Part shown: in pieces, positions 13,942 through 14,012 of the stretch
How positions within the stretch are numbered: the stretch's first letter is position 1
Layout: the number at the start of each line of letters is the position of its first letter
Assembly (NCBI GenBank): GCA_035373905.1
Contig: DAOSOK010000067.1
Span: forward strand, 1-14,012
Reading direction: 5' to 3'
DNA length: 14,012 nucleotides
DNA from: Candidatus Ozemobacteraceae bacterium
GTDB lineage: Bacteria; Muiribacteriota; Ozemobacteria; Ozemobacterales; Ozemobacteraceae
The notes under the pieces: generated by a model
Told to the model about the DNA's origin: nothing
Seen by the model: only the letters and a program-made list of their open reading frames with translations
Databases searched by the model: none
Translations under genes and position numbers: made by a program

Positions 13942-14012
13942 ATCGAGACAACCAAACTCAGCAATTCTCAGTGAGCGGTCTGGTACGGTTTTCCGAAGGG
14001 TTTTCGTCGGGA

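Noticed and set aside
1..14012. CRISPR array, IS element or integrase/transposase
   Set aside because: No regularly spaced repeats and no integrase or transposase motifs were seen on either strand.

Overview
The window is bacterial DNA of moderately high GC. It carries Sec-type signal peptides, strong Shine-Dalgarno (SD) sites and one tRNA gene without an encoded CCA tail. A membrane iron-sulfur protein hints at redox or anaerobic metabolism. The species cannot be named from the sequence.

Layout. (A) Positions 1-8944, all plus strand, form a probable accessory island. It opens with a dual-domain AAA+ ATPase (68-2194) followed by a short WYL-type helix-turn-helix protein (2233-2526). An AT-richer, gene-poor stretch follows, holding a 31-residue nucleotide-binding-like mini-ORF (2655-2750) and an intact 59-residue protein (2892-3071). 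A tightly spaced array comes next: an unknown 130-residue protein (3152-3544), an HTH protein (3633-4271), a protein with a DnaB N-terminal-like domain but no helicase motor (4338-5504), a cyclic-phosphate-processing-type receiver (cREC) protein (5541-5951), an unknown 155-residue protein (5973-6440), a small lysine-rich helical protein (6500-6649) and a second dual AAA+ ATPase paralogous to the first (6689-8944). (B) Positions 8945-9302 hold a decayed copy of the 59-residue gene, a hairpin terminator flanked by short direct repeats, and tRNA-Asn(GTT) on the minus strand with its promoter. (C) Positions 9303-14012, all minus strand, look like ordinary chromosome: a PLD-family enzyme (11724-13853), a membrane polyferredoxin with a C-terminal HMA-like domain (10410-11624) and a secreted protein of unknown function (9409-10215).

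How the genes may work together (inference). Two AAA+ remodelers with intact Walker motifs bracket two DNA-binding proteins, a replication-domain fusion and a cREC protein. This set resembles a conflict, mobile-element maintenance or replication-control module more than a metabolic operon. The island lies downstream of the 3' end of tRNA-Asn, a common integration position, but no integrase or matching att copy is visible. The strongest unexplained signals are the AAA+ pair with a locally homogenised domain, the motor-less DnaB_N fusion beside cREC, and the two states (intact and decayed) of the small MRD..RIE gene family.
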